Below are positions 5,664-6,120 of a DNA stretch of 6,120 nt, piece by piece. The DNA comes from Burkholderiales bacterium (GTDB lineage: Bacteria > Pseudomonadota > Gammaproteobacteria > Burkholderiales > SG8-39), in the NCBI GenBank assembly GCA_016649475.1, contig JAENXP010000164.1:1-6120 (forward strand), read 5' to 3'. The position numbers and the translations under genes are program-made. The notes beneath the pieces are model-generated. The model was given only the letters and a program-made list of their open reading frames with translations, was not told where the DNA came from and ran no database searches. Positions within the stretch are counted from its first letter, which is position 1; the number at the start of each line of letters is the position of its first letter.

Positions 5664-5879
5664 TCATTCCTCGGCGTCATGGCATGCGCCGGCATCCGGT
5701 TTCGCGGCGGCGCCGTCGCTGCGCCCCTGCTTCTGTCGCAGGCGTACATTTTTCTCTTCGTTGGCGAAGACAAAGCGACCATAAGGCACGCAGCCCTTGA
5801 TCCCAGGGTCACAGGGCAGCTTGTCGACCTTGGTACAAAAGCCCCTGGCTTCGTGCGGGCAGCCCCAGGAGCCGGACAT
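5664..5879 (-). CDS. Small cysteine-rich conserved hypothetical protein
   Basis: This 71-residue protein has a conserved-looking core, GCPHEARGFCTKVDKLPCDP then GIKGCVPYGRFVFANEEKN, and a variable low-complexity tail. Cysteines fall at 7, 15, 23 and 30 (C-x7-C-x7-C-x6-C), with a fifth at 66 in the tail. From memory, similar small proteins with CPHE...C...C.PG.KGC..YGRFVF occur widely in betaproteobacteria as hypothetical proteins. The spacing suggests a metal- or iron-sulfur-binding site or disulfides. There is no signal peptide, so metal binding in the cytoplasm is likelier. The start is well supported: GAGGG at 5887-5891 lies 7 nt before ATG 5879. It follows the MaoC-like gene by 77 nt on the same strand and is probably co-transcribed with it. 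Confidence 0.72.
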   Translation of the reverse strand: MSGSWGCPHEARGFCTKVDKLPCDPGIKGCVPYGRFVFANEEKNVRLRQKQGRSDGAAAKPDAGACHDAEE

Positions 5880-5956
5880 AATTCATCCCTCTAGCGGGTG
5901 ATAGCTAGACACGCCATCGATTCTAGAACAACTCGATGTGACGGGGGAAAGAGTGG

Positions 5957-6120
5957 CTAAAGGCGTTCCGTGACCAGGACGCGGCCGGTTGCGCCCATCG
6001 AGGTCTTTCCGTCCCCGCCCTTGATGCGCCCGCGCAGCTCTACGATGTGACCGCCCAGCTTTGCGTTGGGGGTGACCTTCCTGACCAGCCACTCCAGTTG
6101 TATCGTCTCGTCGGCATATA
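5957..6120 (-). CDS. C-terminal end of a MaoC/hot-dog-like dehydratase (5' part outside the window)
   Basis: The last 53 residues and a TAG stop are present. The reading frame gives ADETIQLEW, VTPNAKLGG, VELRGRIKGGDGKTSMGATG and a final VLVTERL. The strand order and the closing GATGRVLVT stretch resemble the end of MaoC-type acyl dehydratases and related hot-dog-fold proteins. The catalytic Asp/His region would be upstream and is not visible, so activity cannot be judged. The frame was read directly from the minus strand because the partial gene has no start codon in the window. A different-frame ORF over the same bases is arginine-rich and not credible. Confidence 0.6.
   Translation of the reverse strand, partial: YADETIQLEWLVRKVTPNAKLGGHIVELRGRIKGGDGKTSMGATGRVLVTERL

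Noticed and set aside
5883..6092. Minus-strand 69-aa ORF over the MaoC-like end
   Set aside because: It is arginine/glycine-rich and runs through the intergenic gap. The alternative frame gives a coherent hot-dog-like C-terminus.

Overview
The window is GC-rich, densely coded chromosomal DNA from a bacterium, most likely a proteobacterium. A betaproteobacterium (Burkholderiales-like) is my best guess, based on GC bias, AGGAGG-type ribosome binding sites, and the look of the small secreted protein and the small cysteine protein near the right end. This placement is inference; there is no rRNA or other phylogenetic marker here. I see no mobile element, CRISPR array, tRNA or rRNA.

Layout from left to right. 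(1) Positions 1-1258, minus strand: the first codons of an unidentified gene, preceded with an ATGA stop/start overlap by a 410-residue fusion of a cyclic-nucleotide-binding domain and a metallo-beta-lactamase-fold hydrolase. (2) Positions 1259-1572: a divergent intergenic region with a perfect 17-bp palindrome and weak promoter candidates. (3) Positions 1573-2448, plus strand: an extended-SDR NAD(P)-dependent epimerase/dehydratase-like enzyme. (4) Positions 2590-4684, minus strand: a two-gene operon, first a histidinol-dehydrogenase-family enzyme, then a classical SDR oxidoreductase 7 nt downstream. (5) Positions 4685-5117: a 433-nt divergent regulatory region. On the operon side it holds a good extended -10 box, an 8-bp-arm palindrome at the predicted start site, a terminator-like hairpin with a T run, and an 11-bp-arm GC hairpin. 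On the other side it holds a perfect FNR/FixK-type box. (6) Positions 5118-5549, plus strand: a small secreted protein that looks like the isolated N-terminal domain of larger TPR proteins. (7) Positions 5664-6120, minus strand: a small cysteine-rich protein, preceded by the C-terminal end of a gene resembling a MaoC/hot-dog dehydratase.

How the genes may work together. The HisD-family enzyme keeps all zinc and catalytic residues. However, its signature blocks ([24 protein letters not shown]) look like the HisD-like catabolic clade that includes sulfopropanediol dehydrogenase HpsN, not biosynthetic HisD, and no other his gene is nearby. Paired with an SDR, it is more plausibly a catabolic oxidation module for a small hydroxylated substrate such as a polyol, amino alcohol or sulfonate. 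Its leader is consistent with induction by a repressor or by attenuation. The convergent epimerase may belong to the same carbohydrate or polyol theme, but that is only suggestive. The CNB-MBL fusion looks like a hydrolase under second-messenger control.
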